From the NCBI RefSeq assembly GCF_036330325.1, contig NZ_JAZDRO010000003.1, forward strand, positions 330,287 to 394,286: a stretch of DNA of 64,000 bases. Direction: 5' to 3'. The position numbers and the translations under genes are program-made. This DNA is from Hyphobacterium marinum. Lineage in GTDB: Bacteria; Pseudomonadota; Alphaproteobacteria; Caulobacterales; Maricaulaceae. Numbering within the stretch: the first letter of the stretch is position 1; every line of letters starts with the position of its first letter. Positions 19,932-29,025 of the stretch are shown in pieces. The notes under the pieces were generated by a model. That model saw nothing but the letters and a program-made list of their open reading frames with translations. It did not search any database and was not told where the DNA came from.

Positions 19932-19938
19932 CCGGAAC
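19924..19938 (-). promoter_or_regulatory. LexA-binding SOS box of recA
   Basis: On the minus strand the site reads GTTCCGGTTGTGTTC, an exact match to the alphaproteobacterial SOS consensus GTTC-N7-GTTC, located upstream of recA. LexA would cover the -35 region until DNA damage activates RecA. Confidence 0.85.
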
Positions 19939-19965
19939 ATTTAGCTGGTCGGGAACCTGACGAAA

Positions 19966-22503
19966 TCAGGCTGCTGTCTTGGCCGCAGCGCCGATTTCCG
20001 ACTTCACCTTCTCGGCGAGCTGGGTCAGCGTGAACGGCTTGGGCAGGAAGCTGACATCGGTCTCCGCACTCAGCGTCTTGGAGAATTGTTCCTCGGCATA
20101 GCCGGAAATGAAGACGACGCGGGTGGACCCCAGCCGGTCGCGCGCCTTTTCCAGCAGCCCCGGCCCGTCCAGCCCCGGCATGACGACATCGGAGATCAGG
20201 AGATCGAATCCGCCCTCCTGCTCGATAATGATGTCGAGCGCCTCCTCACCGTCACACGCCTCGATCACCTCATAGCCGCGCTTGGTCAGCGTCTTGGCGG
20301 CGATAGCGCGCACCGCGTCCTCGTCCTCGACCAGCAGGATGCGTCCGCGGCCAGCGAGATCGGCGGGTTCCGGCTCGACCGCCTTGGCGGCCTTCTCTTC
20401 GGCGGCTTCGGTCTTCTCCACCTCGGTCGGCTCATAAGCCGGCAGGAAGATACGGAAAGTCGAGCCCTTGCCCGGTTCGGAGTCCACGAACAGGAAGCCA
20501 CCGGACTGCTTGACGATGCCGTAAACCGTGGCGAGGCCCAGCCCCGTCCCCTGCCCGGCCGCCTTGGTGGTGAAGAAGGGCTCGAAAATCTTGTCGCGGG
20601 TTTCCGCGCTCATGCCGCAGCCCTCGTCCGACACCGCGATCTGGACCCAGTCCCCCGCAGCCGGGTTCGGGGCACCGGCAGCGCGGACATCGTCCGCAGT
20701 GGCCATCGAAGTGCGGATGGTCAGCGTGCCGCCTCCCGATTCGCGCATCGCGTCGCGGGCATTGGCGGCGAGGTTGAGGATGGCGGTTTCCAGCTGCCCC
20801 TTGTCGGCGCGGATCGGCGCGACCTGACGGCCGTGAACGATCTCGAGCTTGACGCTTTCCTCCAGGATCTGACGCAGCAGAACCGAGAAATCGGACAGCA
20901 CGTCGGGCAGTTCCAGCGTTTCGGTGCGGAAAGTCTGCTTGCGCGAGAAGGCCAGAAGCTTGCGCACCAGCCCGGCTGCACGTGCGACCGTCTGGTTGAT
21001 CGACTGCAACTCGCCATAGGACGGATCACCGACCGGGTGACGGCCCAGCAATTCGTCGGTGTTAAGCCGGATCGCGGTAAGCAGATTATTGAAATCGTGC
21101 GCGACACCGCCCGCGAGCTGGCCGACCGCCTGCATCTTGTTGCCTTGGGCAAACTGGCGCTCGAGTTCCTTCCAGGCGGTAATCTCGATCACATAGGCCG
21201 CCCGCTTACCGCCCCGTGCAGCCGCGAAGACCAGGTGGGCATCGCGGCGCGGTTCGCCTTTCAGGACAACTTCAGCCGGCTCGCCATGCCCGCTCATGGC
21301 CTTGGCGAACGTCTCTTCGGCGTTACGCCCTTCACCCCAGTCAAAGAGGTCAGCAAAGCGCACGCCGGGAACGGCAGAGCCGCCGCAGAGCTGCATCAGG
21401 GCCGGATTGGCATCCTCGATGATCGACAGCTCCGGATTGGCGTTGTCCAGTCTGGCCACCCCGAACGGGGCCGAGACGAACATTTCGTCGAAAGTCCGCC
21501 CGGCCTTCGCGGGCGCGGTCCCGGTCATGGCCTGGGCGACACCGGGAGGCGCGCCGGTCGCTGACAGGCCATAGACGACCGCGCGGCCGACGGGAGCTTT
21601 GCCGGTCTCCCACTCGATCGCCACGGCGACGGGGCTTTCAACGCCTTCGCGCGCCAGTAGGCGTGCATCGACGCGTGACACATCGGGATTGCCGCGCGAT
21701 TTCAGAACGGTCTTTGCGCCCTCGCCCGCCAGCATCTTGCCCAGCGCAGGAAGTGGTTGCCCGGCCTCAATTCCCAGCCATGACCGAAGGGTCGTATTGG
21801 CTTCGAGAAGCTGCCCGTCGGCAGACACCGAGAACAGTCCCACAGGCGAGCGGTCCGTCCAGTCGACCGGCGCATCGGCACCGCCAGTGCGAACGTCGTG
21901 AACCGGCGAAAACCGCCAGACGATGTTGTAGGGCCCCGAGGGCCGGGCCTCGACATCGAACAGGCGATCATCGTGACCGTCCCGGCACAGGGCCGGCATG
22001 CGCTCACGGCGCACCTCGCCCGCTGCGGCAGCCTTGCACAGGCGATAGATGGCTCCATCACCGCCGCCCGGCCAGACCCGGTCGAGCGCCGGCAGGCCCA
22101 GGCTCTGGCCCAGCCGTCCGGCACCTTCGCTCAACTCGCGATAGGCCGCATTACCCCAGCGTGCCGCGCCGCGCCGGTCCGTCACGACGACCGGGTCATC
22201 GAGATATTCCAGCGCCTCATAGGCGAGCCGCGTGGCCCCCGGCGGCTCGGTCCGGCTGGCCTTCTCTTTCAGGGAGCGTCCTGCCGCCTCGCCGGCGGCA
22301 AGCGCGTAAAGCAGGAGGAAGGCCGCCGCGGCTGCGCCTGACAAGAGGATGAAACCGTGACCGCCAGCTTCCGAAGCCGCGAAAAAGGCAACGCCCAGCG
22401 CCCCGACCGTGCCCAGGCCCGCCATCCAGAACAGGCCACGCGCGAGCCCCCGGGTCGGAATGGGCGAGCGCATCGCTTTGAGCGGTTTCACAAGTCCAGC
22501 CAT
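19966..22503 (-). CDS. cckA: Cell-cycle hybrid histidine kinase CckA
   Basis: 845 residues. Two membrane helices near residues 25-70, PAS-like regions to about 440, a HisKA domain with phospho-acceptor His469 in GGVAHDFNNLL, an HATPase domain (LNLAANARDAM, DEGCGMS, GTGLGLATVYG), and a C-terminal receiver with Asp772 in LLISDVVMPG. Receiver and catalytic wording match the CckA family, which drives the ChpT-CtrA/CpdR phosphorelay. At 845 residues it is longer than Caulobacter CckA (about 690). It lies 44 bases behind flhB and may share the fliQ transcript. The Caulobacter-like position next to flhB supports the call. Confidence 0.88.
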   Translation of the reverse strand: MAGLVKPLKAMRSPIPTRGLARGLFWMAGLGTVGALGVAFFAASEAGGHGFILLSGAAAAAFLLLYALAAGEAAGRSLKEKASRTEPPGATRLAYEALEYLDDPVVVTDRRGAARWGNAAYRELSEGAGRLGQSLGLPALDRVWPGGGDGAIYRLCKAAAAGEVRRERMPALCRDGHDDRLFDVEARPSGPYNIVWRFSPVHDVRTGGADAPVDWTDRSPVGLFSVSADGQLLEANTTLRSWLGIEAGQPLPALGKMLAGEGAKTVLKSRGNPDVSRVDARLLAREGVESPVAVAIEWETGKAPVGRAVVYGLSATGAPPGVAQAMTGTAPAKAGRTFDEMFVSAPFGVARLDNANPELSIIEDANPALMQLCGGSAVPGVRFADLFDWGEGRNAEETFAKAMSGHGEPAEVVLKGEPRRDAHLVFAAARGGKRAAYVIEITAWKELERQFAQGNKMQAVGQLAGGVAHDFNNLLTAIRLNTDELLGRHPVGDPSYGELQSINQTVARAAGLVRKLLAFSRKQTFRTETLELPDVLSDFSVLLRQILEESVKLEIVHGRQVAPIRADKGQLETAILNLAANARDAMRESGGGTLTIRTSMATADDVRAAGAPNPAAGDWVQIAVSDEGCGMSAETRDKIFEPFFTTKAAGQGTGLGLATVYGIVKQSGGFLFVDSEPGKGSTFRIFLPAYEPTEVEKTEAAEEKAAKAVEPEPADLAGRGRILLVEDEDAVRAIAAKTLTKRGYEVIEACDGEEALDIIIEQEGGFDLLISDVVMPGLDGPGLLEKARDRLGSTRVVFISGYAEEQFSKTLSAETDVSFLPKPFTLTQLAEKVKSEIGAAAKTAA

Positions 22504-22547
22504 TCCCTGCTCCCTTCAGGCGAATCGAATCGCCGTCCGTATCAAGA

Positions 22548-23636
22548 TTACATCGCTTGGGGCCGTCTGGCCCGCCCGCGGGAAAGTGACAACACGTAGC
22601 CGATGACCTTGGCGACGGCCGTGTAGTGTTCTTTCGGAATTGCCTCGTCGATATCGACACTGGCGTGAAGCGCCCGCGCCAGCGGCGGGTCTTCGACAAT
22701 GGGTACCGCGTTCTCTTCGGCCAGCGCACGAATGCGCAGCGCGACGGCATCGACGCCCTTGGCAACGCAGACCGGCGCGGCGGTTTCGCCCTGTTCGTAT
22801 TTCAGGGCCACGGCAAAGTGCGTCGGGTTTGTAATAACGACTGTGGCCTCGGGTACGGCGGCCATCATCCGCCGGCGCGCCCGGTCCTGGCGGATCTGGC
22901 GCAACTTGGCCCGCACCATCGGGTCGCCTTCGGTCTGTTTCAGCTCATCACGGAGTTCGCGCCGCGACATGCGGTTGCGCTTCATGAAATTCTGCCGCTG
23001 GAACAGGAAATCCAGTGCGGCGATCACCGCATAGGCGGCGAGCGCCGCCAGCATCAGCTGAACTGCCGAATCGCGGACAATGGTCAGGATGGCTGCGAGG
23101 TCGACCGCGGGCAGCTCGGCCAGCATGTCCCGCTTGGGCCAGACGACTAAAAAGGCCGCCGCCGCGACCAGCGTCATCTTGCCCATGCCCTTGAGGAAGT
23201 TCGCGATCCCTTGCGGGCCGAACATGCGCTTGGCACCGTCCACCGGGTTCAGCTTGGACAGCTTTGGGTTCATCTTTTCGGTGGTGAACAGGAACCCCGT
23301 CTGGATCAAATGACCGGCCAGGCCCGCCCCGGCGAGCAGCAGAAAGGCGAACGCGACCACCAGTCCGACGCGCCAGACGGCGGACTGGACCAGTGCCATC
23401 AACCCGGCCGGGTCGACACTCATCGTGTGCGGATTGGCCAGGAATAGTGTCAGCGTGCCCGACAGCTCCCGTGCCATGCCGGGGCCCATCACCCCCATGA
23501 CGACGAGCCCGGACGCGAGCACGAACCAGCCCGGAATTTCCTGCGATTTCGGGACATCGCCCTTCTTGCGTGCGTCCTGAAGGCGTCGCGGTGTCGGCTC
23601 TTCTGTCTTCTGACTTGGGTCCTGATCGTCGGCCAT
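22548..23636 (-). CDS. flhB: Flagellar export switch protein FlhB
   Basis: 362 residues. The N-terminal half has four membrane helices of the flagellar type III export gate; the cytoplasmic half contains the autocleavage motif NPTH (Asn270) in VVITNPTHFAVALKY, which switches export from hook to filament substrates. The start MADDQDPSQKTEEPTPRRLQDARKKG is typical. It begins three bases after fliR ends. Confidence 0.97.
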   Translation of the reverse strand: MADDQDPSQKTEEPTPRRLQDARKKGDVPKSQEIPGWFVLASGLVVMGVMGPGMARELSGTLTLFLANPHTMSVDPAGLMALVQSAVWRVGLVVAFAFLLLAGAGLAGHLIQTGFLFTTEKMNPKLSKLNPVDGAKRMFGPQGIANFLKGMGKMTLVAAAAFLVVWPKRDMLAELPAVDLAAILTIVRDSAVQLMLAALAAYAVIAALDFLFQRQNFMKRNRMSRRELRDELKQTEGDPMVRAKLRQIRQDRARRRMMAAVPEATVVITNPTHFAVALKYEQGETAAPVCVAKGVDAVALRIRALAEENAVPIVEDPPLARALHASVDIDEAIPKEHYTAVAKVIGYVLSLSRGRARRPQAM

Positions 23637-23639
23637 GGC

Positions 23640-24392
23640 CTATCCGAACTCCACCGCGAAACGCTCCATGCGCTCCAGCCAGACCATCGCCATCGTGCCG
23701 AGTGAAATCGCCACGATGAAAAACCCGGCGAGAATGTTGGACGGCATGGCGATGAAGAAGATCTGCGCCTGCGGCATCAGGCGCGACAGCACACCCAGCG
23801 CCAGATAGAAGATGAGACCGAACACGATTAGCGGGGCGGCAATCTGAACGCCGATCCGGAAAGCATCGACAAAGGCGGTGACAGCCCATTGCGCGGCATC
23901 CCCGATCAACGGGATTTCGCCAGCGGGGAAGACCATGTAGGACCCGCGGGCGGCCTGCAGCAGCAAATGGTGCAGATTGGTCGCGAAGATCAGCGCGATG
24001 AAAAGCAGGTTCAGAAATGCGCCCATCAGCGCGCCCTGCTGCCCCTGCGTCGGGTCAAAGGACTGCGCCATGGCAAGGCCCGACTGCATGCCGACCACCT
24101 GTCCGGCGATGGCCGCTGCAGAGAGGAACATGCGCGACACGGCCCCGATCATCAGCCCGATCAAGAGTTCAGAGACCAGCAGTCCGCCCATGGCCATCGG
24201 TTGTTCGGGCATGGGGGGCAGGCTCGGCGCGATGGCCGGGCCCAGCGCCAGCGCGAACAGGAGCGCGAACGCCAACCGGATTCGCGGCGGGATCGATGGC
24301 TCGCCGATACTGGGCATCAGCATCAGGATCGCGCCCAGCCGCGCAAAGATCAGCGCGGCGGCATAGATCAGCGCCGGGAGTTCCAGCGTCAT
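23640..24392 (-). CDS. fliR: Flagellar export protein FliR
   Basis: 250 residues, six or so membrane helices, part of the FliPQR export gate. Typical features are FARLGAILMLMPSIGEPSIPPRIRL near the start and VVGMQSGLAMAQSFDP in the middle. Its start overlaps the end of fliQ by four bases and flhB follows closely, so the three are one operon. Confidence 0.95.
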   Translation of the reverse strand: MTLELPALIYAAALIFARLGAILMLMPSIGEPSIPPRIRLAFALLFALALGPAIAPSLPPMPEQPMAMGGLLVSELLIGLMIGAVSRMFLSAAAIAGQVVGMQSGLAMAQSFDPTQGQQGALMGAFLNLLFIALIFATNLHHLLLQAARGSYMVFPAGEIPLIGDAAQWAVTAFVDAFRIGVQIAAPLIVFGLIFYLALGVLSRLMPQAQIFFIAMPSNILAGFFIVAISLGTMAMVWLERMERFAVEFG

Positions 24393-24652
24393 GGCATCGC
24401 GATCCGGTCAGCGATGCCGTTCATGAAGGCCGACATCAGCGCGCCCATGAAAGGCAGGAAAATCAGAAGCGCGACGAAAATGGCGATGATTTTCGGCACG
24501 AAGACCAGGGTCATTTCCTGCACTTGGGTCAGCGCCTGGAACAGGGCAATGGTCACGCCGACCGCCAGACCGACCAGCATGATCGGCGCGGACATGGCCA
24601 GCATCAGCCAGATCGCATCGCGCCCCAGATCAATGACTTCACTGCCGTTCAT
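24389..24652 (-). CDS. fliQ: Flagellar export protein FliQ
   Basis: 87 residues with two membrane helices (IWLMLAMSAPIMLVGLAVGV and IIAIFVALLIFLPFMGALM) and the signature ALFQALTQVQEMTLVFVPK. Component of the FliPQR export gate. It is the first gene of the fliQ-fliR-flhB(-cckA) unit. In Caulobacter fliQ is an early, CtrA-activated flagellar gene, and a CtrA-like site is present 63 bases upstream here. Confidence 0.96.
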   Translation of the reverse strand: MNGSEVIDLGRDAIWLMLAMSAPIMLVGLAVGVTIALFQALTQVQEMTLVFVPKIIAIFVALLIFLPFMGALMSAFMNGIADRIAMP

Positions 24653-24714
24653 GTTTCGCGAATCCGTGCGCCAGAAATCAGGCCTGAAACCAAGCGTACG
24701 CTCGCGCCGTTCGC

Positions 24715-24730
24715 GTTAAGAAAGAGTCAA
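24715..24730 (-). promoter_or_regulatory. CtrA-like binding site upstream of fliQ
   Basis: Read on the minus strand the site is TTGA-CTCTTTC-TTAAC, one base from the CtrA consensus TTAA-N7-TTAAC, 63 bases before the fliQ start. A further TTAA lies directly beyond it. In Caulobacter the fliQ promoter is a direct CtrA target, so position and gene context agree. Confidence 0.65.
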
Positions 24731-24766
24731 TTAAGGTAAACGCGGGGGCGGACAGCCCAGCGCGGC

Positions 24767-25354
24767 CTAGTCGGTCACTTGCAGCGTCCAGGTCCGGAAA
24801 TTCTGGGGCTCCCAGCTCCCGTTCTCACCCCGCCGATAGGTCTGGGTCGTGTGGGTACGCCGATCCACCGGAATGATCTCGTGACGGAGGATGTGCATCG
24901 ACCCGTCCGGATTGTGCGCGATCTGGTCGGAGACGTGGCTGTCGCCAAAGGCCAAAGGCTCGGTGAGAACAGATTCATGCCCGGTCAGAAGCGCGCCATT
25001 CCAGCCCACCTGGGAGGACACGACCTCGCCCGTCACCGGGTTGTGAAAAAAGTAGATCGTCCAGAACACGGCCCGCCGGCCGTCCGGCGTGACACCCGTG
25101 ATCTCGGCAATGACATGGGACCGGTCGTCCGACAGTCGGTAGTCAGCCCCGTAAAACGACATGCCGTTGGGGTCTTCCGGGTCAAAGTCCTCATTGGGCG
25201 TCCGCCACTGGCCGCTGCCTGTCAGCATGTGTGCGAAATGGATTTCGATTGGGCCGAACGTGCGATCCGGTGTTGCGTCCTGCGCCCGGGCCGCGGCCAT
25301 GAGAGAAATCAGCAAAAGCGCTGAAATGAGGGTTCGGGAAGCAAGGGCCAGCAT
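24767..25354 (-). CDS. Secreted protein of unknown function
   Basis: 195 residues from ATG 25352-25354, with an export signal (ALLLISLMAAARAQ). The mature protein is soluble, rich in aromatic and acidic residues (FGPIEIHFAHMLTGSGQWRTP), with no known motif. I rejected a longer frame from 25414 because it would place 20 residues before the signal. It is divergent from the CadC-like regulator and stops 36 bases beyond the CtrA-like site. Function unknown. Confidence 0.65.
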   Translation of the reverse strand: MLALASRTLISALLLISLMAAARAQDATPDRTFGPIEIHFAHMLTGSGQWRTPNEDFDPEDPNGMSFYGADYRLSDDRSHVIAEITGVTPDGRRAVFWTIYFFHNPVTGEVVSSQVGWNGALLTGHESVLTEPLAFGDSHVSDQIAHNPDGSMHILRHEIIPVDRRTHTTQTYRRGENGSWEPQNFRTWTLQVTD

Positions 25355-25501
25355 GGGGCACTCCGGGACAATTGATACCGGCCCGGAGCCTGCGCCTGCG
25401 ACCGGCACAGGCAAGCCGGCATCGCCTTAATTAGTCTTACGGCGGCCTCTGTTTGCGCTTAACCCCTCGACCTTTGCGCGTTGTCTCGCGACAATCCCTC
25501 C

Positions 25502-26884
25502 ATGCCGCACCACTCGACCCCGCCCAGCGCTGTGAGTTACCGGTTCGGGCCCTATCGGCTCCGATCCCGCCCGCTGGGCCTTTATCGGAATGGTGCCAAG
25601 GTCGCCCTGCCGGTTCAGCCATTGCGTCTGTTGAACCTGCTGCTGTCGCGTGGCGGGGACCTGGTCACGCAAGACCAGATACGTGAAACCGTCTGGCCGG
25701 ACAGAACCGTCGATTTCACTGGCAGCACGCATGTCGCCATCCGCCAGATCCGCGCCGCGCTCGGCGACGACGCGGCCAACCCCGTCTTCATCGAAACCGT
25801 GCCGCGACAGGGCTACCGGTTTGTCTCGCCGGTGAAAACGGAATCTGCCGGACGGTCAAAAGCCGTCTTGACGGCGCTGGTGATCGCCGTCACGGCGGCG
25901 GGCCTGGCAGTATTCACCTACTGGCAAACCAATGGCGCGGACCGTTTGGAGGCCCCGCCGCCCGTTTCGGAGGATGTCCGCCTTGGCGAATACCTGCTTG
26001 GCCGAAGCGGACCGGATGCCGCGCGTCGCAGTCTTGCGTATTTCGAGGCCGCCCTTGCCGACAGCCCGGATGACGCCCGGGCGCTTGCCGGTGCGGCAAA
26101 GGCTGCCCTGGCACAATCCGATTATGAGTTGGCGCAGTCTTTCGTACAGCGCGCCCAGGCTGCGGCACCGGATGAAGCCGCCACCCATGACGTCGTTGGC
26201 GCGTTGTACATGCTGCGGGACTGGGACTGGCCTGCCGCCCGGCAGTCGTTCGAACGCGCTCTGGATCTCGATCCGGAACGGGCCTCCGTTCACCATGGTC
26301 TGGCGGCACTGGACGCGCTGGCCGGAGATTTCGACCGAGCCCTCACCCATATGGAAGAGGCTCGACGCATCGATCCGGCCTCGACGCTGATCGAGGCTGA
26401 TTACGGCTGGTTCCTCTATTATGCCGGCCGCTACGACGCGGCAGCGGACGTGTGCGAACGGACTTCCCGGCTCGAACCGGGCTCCCCGGCCTTCCCCCTC
26501 TGCATTCTTCGCGCACGTGTCATGCAGGGCCGCTACCAGGAGGCCCTGCCTGCTGTTCGAACGCTCCTTGACCAGACCGGAACGTCCGAGGCGGATATGT
26601 CCGCCATTCTTGACCTTCCGCCGCAGCAGGCCGTCGACGCGTTCAATCAGTGGCGGCTGTCCCGCTATCTCACCGCCGACCGCAACGGGACCGTTGACGA
26701 TCTTGCACTGGCCTACACCTACGCTTTGGTTGGCGACCGGGAGGGGACTCTGGCCCGCCTTGAGCAGGCAATTGCCGCCGGATCAGGCGCGGCCCCATTT
26801 GCGCTCATTGATCCCGCCTTCGCGCCTCTGCACACTGATGACCGCTTCCAGCGCCTGGTCGACGCCGTTTTGCCGGCACGGTAA
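25502..26884 (+). CDS. CadC/ToxR-like transmembrane regulator with TPR-type C-terminus
   Basis: 460 residues. A winged-helix DNA-binding domain of the OmpR/ToxR type fills residues about 13-105 (LLNLLLSRGGDLVTQDQIRE, VFIETVPRQGYRFVSPV). One membrane helix follows near 120-140 (VLTALVIAVTAAGLAVFTYW). The periplasmic part has TPR-like helices: ALAGAAKAALAQSDYELAQSF, ARQSFERALDLDPERASVHHG, ALTHMEEARRIDPASTLIEA. Such one-component proteins couple envelope sensing to transcription. I chose the ATG over a TTG seven codons upstream. It lies directly upstream of the DUF885 triplet, a possible target. Confidence 0.85.
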   Translation: MPHHSTPPSAVSYRFGPYRLRSRPLGLYRNGAKVALPVQPLRLLNLLLSRGGDLVTQDQIRETVWPDRTVDFTGSTHVAIRQIRAALGDDAANPVFIETVPRQGYRFVSPVKTESAGRSKAVLTALVIAVTAAGLAVFTYWQTNGADRLEAPPPVSEDVRLGEYLLGRSGPDAARRSLAYFEAALADSPDDARALAGAAKAALAQSDYELAQSFVQRAQAAAPDEAATHDVVGALYMLRDWDWPAARQSFERALDLDPERASVHHGLAALDALAGDFDRALTHMEEARRIDPASTLIEADYGWFLYYAGRYDAAADVCERTSRLEPGSPAFPLCILRARVMQGRYQEALPAVRTLLDQTGTSEADMSAILDLPPQQAVDAFNQWRLSRYLTADRNGTVDDLALAYTYALVGDREGTLARLEQAIAAGSGAAPFALIDPAFAPLHTDDRFQRLVDAVLPAR

Positions 26885-26933
26885 CGCGCCGGGCAGATTA
26901 CCAATTCGTCAGCTTTAAACCTGCGCGCTTCTT

Positions 26934-26949
26934 GTTAAGAAGGCGTCAA
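26934..26949. promoter_or_regulatory. Second CtrA-like motif, upstream of the DUF885 array
   Basis: GTTAA-GAAGGCG-TCAA; its reverse complement shares 14 of 16 bases with the fliQ site. It ends 39 bases before the first DUF885 gene but points in the opposite orientation, and it overlaps a CTTCTT/AAGAAG hairpin, so it could instead be part of a weak terminator for the regulator gene. Confidence 0.3.
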
Positions 26950-26988
26950 TGAATTCGCAAATTCGAGGACGGGGAGGTCTTCATCGAC

Positions 26989-28893
26989 ATGCGTGTATTT
27001 CTTCTCAGTGTAAGCGCCGCAGCCCTGCTGGCCGCGTGCGGCCCGGCCAACAACGATGCGGTGGATGCCGCAACAGACCAGCCGGCCACGGGCCAAACCG
27101 CCGCCGCTGCGGATACGACCAGTAACGCCGCCGAGGCCGAAGCCACGGAAACCGACCGCCTCATGGCCTTATTCGAGGAACGGTTCCAGCGGGAGCTGGC
27201 CTTCTCGCCGATCACGCAGACCACGCTGGGACTGACCGATGATCTTGAAGCCTATGGACAGTGGGATGATCCCAGCCGCGCGGCCTTCGAGGCGTCTGTC
27301 GAGCGGACCCGCAACGACCTCGCCCGGCTGCGTTCCGACTTCGATTATGATGCGCTGACCGAAAGCGCTCAGGTGTCCTATCGCTTCTTCGAGTTCGTGC
27401 TTGAAAACCAGATTGAACAGGCCGAATTCTGGGATCACAACTATATCTACACCCAGTTCTTCGGGCCGCATTCGGGCCTGCCCAGCATCCTGATCGGCTA
27501 TCATCGCGTCGCCGATGCGGACCAGGCGGAAGCCTATGTCAGCCGCCTGAACGGCCTGGGTGACGCAATCCGCATTTCGGTGGAGCAGGCCGATGAGCGC
27601 GCCCGCAACGGCGTTCTGCCGCCCGAATTTGCCTATCCGGTCGTGATCAACACAGCGCGCGGTATGATCACCGGTGCGCCCTTCGATGACAGCGGCACGG
27701 ACAGCCCGCTCTGGAGTGACTTCCAGGCGAAAGTCGCGTCTCTGGACCTGCCCGAAGACGACGCGAATGCCCTGCTCGACGCCGCACGGACGGCCCTGCT
27801 CGACTCGGTTGGCCCGGCCTACGAGACGCTGATCGAAACGATGGAAACCCATGCCGAATGGGCCCGCCAGATCGAGATCGACGGCGTGTCGCGCCTGCCG
27901 CGGGGCGAAGCCTATTACGCGTCCCAGCTGGCCAATTACACGACGCGAAACGACGTCACGGCTCAGGAAATCCACGATATCGGTCTGGCCGAAGTCGACC
28001 GGATTCACGGCGAAATGCGTGAAATCATGGCCGAGGTCGGTTTTGAAGGGACGGTCCAGGACTTCTTCGTACACCTGCGCGAGAGCGACGAATTCTACTA
28101 TTCGAACGATGTTGCCGGACGGGAGCGCTACCTGGCCGAAGCCACGGCAATGATCGACCGCATGCGCGATGTGCTGCCGGACTATTTCGGTCACTTGCCG
28201 CAAGCGGCGATGGAAGTCCGCGCCGTAGAAGACTACCGGATCGAAACCGCCACCGGTGCCTTCTACGAGCCCGGACCGCTCGATGGGTCTGAGCCGGGGG
28301 CCTACTATGTCAACCTGTCAGACATGCGCGAATTGCCGGTCTACCAGATGGAAACGCTCGCCTATCACGAAGGCCTGCCGGGCCATCACATGCAGATCGC
28401 CATCAGCCAGGAACTGGATGATGTGCCGATGTTCCAGCGCACGACCTGGTATTCGGCCTATGGCGAAGGCTGGGCGCTCTACACAGAGAATCTGGGCAAG
28501 GACATGGGCTTCTTCACCGATCCCTACCAGGATTTCGGACGACTGGGATACGAGGTCTTTCGCGCCGCCCGCCTGGTCGTCGATACCGGAATCCATGCGC
28601 TCGACTGGAGCGAACAGGACGCCATCGACTACATGATGGAAAACACGCCCATGACCGAAGGCGACATTACCAACGAAGTCCGGCGCTATATCGTCTGGCC
28701 GGGGCAGGCTGTATCCTACAAGATGGGGATGCTGACCATTCTCGACCTGCGCCAACGGGCGATGGACGCGCTCGGTGACGACTTCGACTACGGCGAATTT
28801 CACGACGTCGTGCTCGGTAACGGGTCTGTTCCGTTATCCCTGCTGAGCGATATGGTCGACGACTACATTGAGGAGGCGTCGGCCGCCGAATAA
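26989..28893 (+). CDS. DUF885 lipoprotein, metallohydrolase-like (paralogue 1 of 3)
   Basis: 634 residues with a lipoprotein signal ending LAAC (about Cys17) and an Ala/Thr-rich linker. The DUF885 core holds His460-Glu-Gly-Leu-Pro-Gly-His-His467 in YHEGLPGHHMQIA and Glu493 in GEGWALY. These resemble zinc-ligand and catalytic positions of thermolysin-fold peptidases, so a peptidase role is plausible but unproven in the family. It is the first of three consecutive paralogues and lies 104 bases after the CadC-like gene. Unlike the next two it carries a lipobox. Confidence 0.85.
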   Translation: MRVFLLSVSAAALLAACGPANNDAVDAATDQPATGQTAAAADTTSNAAEAEATETDRLMALFEERFQRELAFSPITQTTLGLTDDLEAYGQWDDPSRAAFEASVERTRNDLARLRSDFDYDALTESAQVSYRFFEFVLENQIEQAEFWDHNYIYTQFFGPHSGLPSILIGYHRVADADQAEAYVSRLNGLGDAIRISVEQADERARNGVLPPEFAYPVVINTARGMITGAPFDDSGTDSPLWSDFQAKVASLDLPEDDANALLDAARTALLDSVGPAYETLIETMETHAEWARQIEIDGVSRLPRGEAYYASQLANYTTRNDVTAQEIHDIGLAEVDRIHGEMREIMAEVGFEGTVQDFFVHLRESDEFYYSNDVAGRERYLAEATAMIDRMRDVLPDYFGHLPQAAMEVRAVEDYRIETATGAFYEPGPLDGSEPGAYYVNLSDMRELPVYQMETLAYHEGLPGHHMQIAISQELDDVPMFQRTTWYSAYGEGWALYTENLGKDMGFFTDPYQDFGRLGYEVFRAARLVVDTGIHALDWSEQDAIDYMMENTPMTEGDITNEVRRYIVWPGQAVSYKMGMLTILDLRQRAMDALGDDFDYGEFHDVVLGNGSVPLSLLSDMVDDYIEEASAAE

Positions 28894-29025
28894 CTGCCCG
28901 GGTCGACGCCTGTTCAATCCGGCTCACTTGCCGGACTGGACAGTTATTGCCGATACCGTCACCTTCGTTGCAAACGCGTTTGCGGCTTTCTGGCAAGCCG
29001 TTGAACCCTATCTAAAGGACTGATC

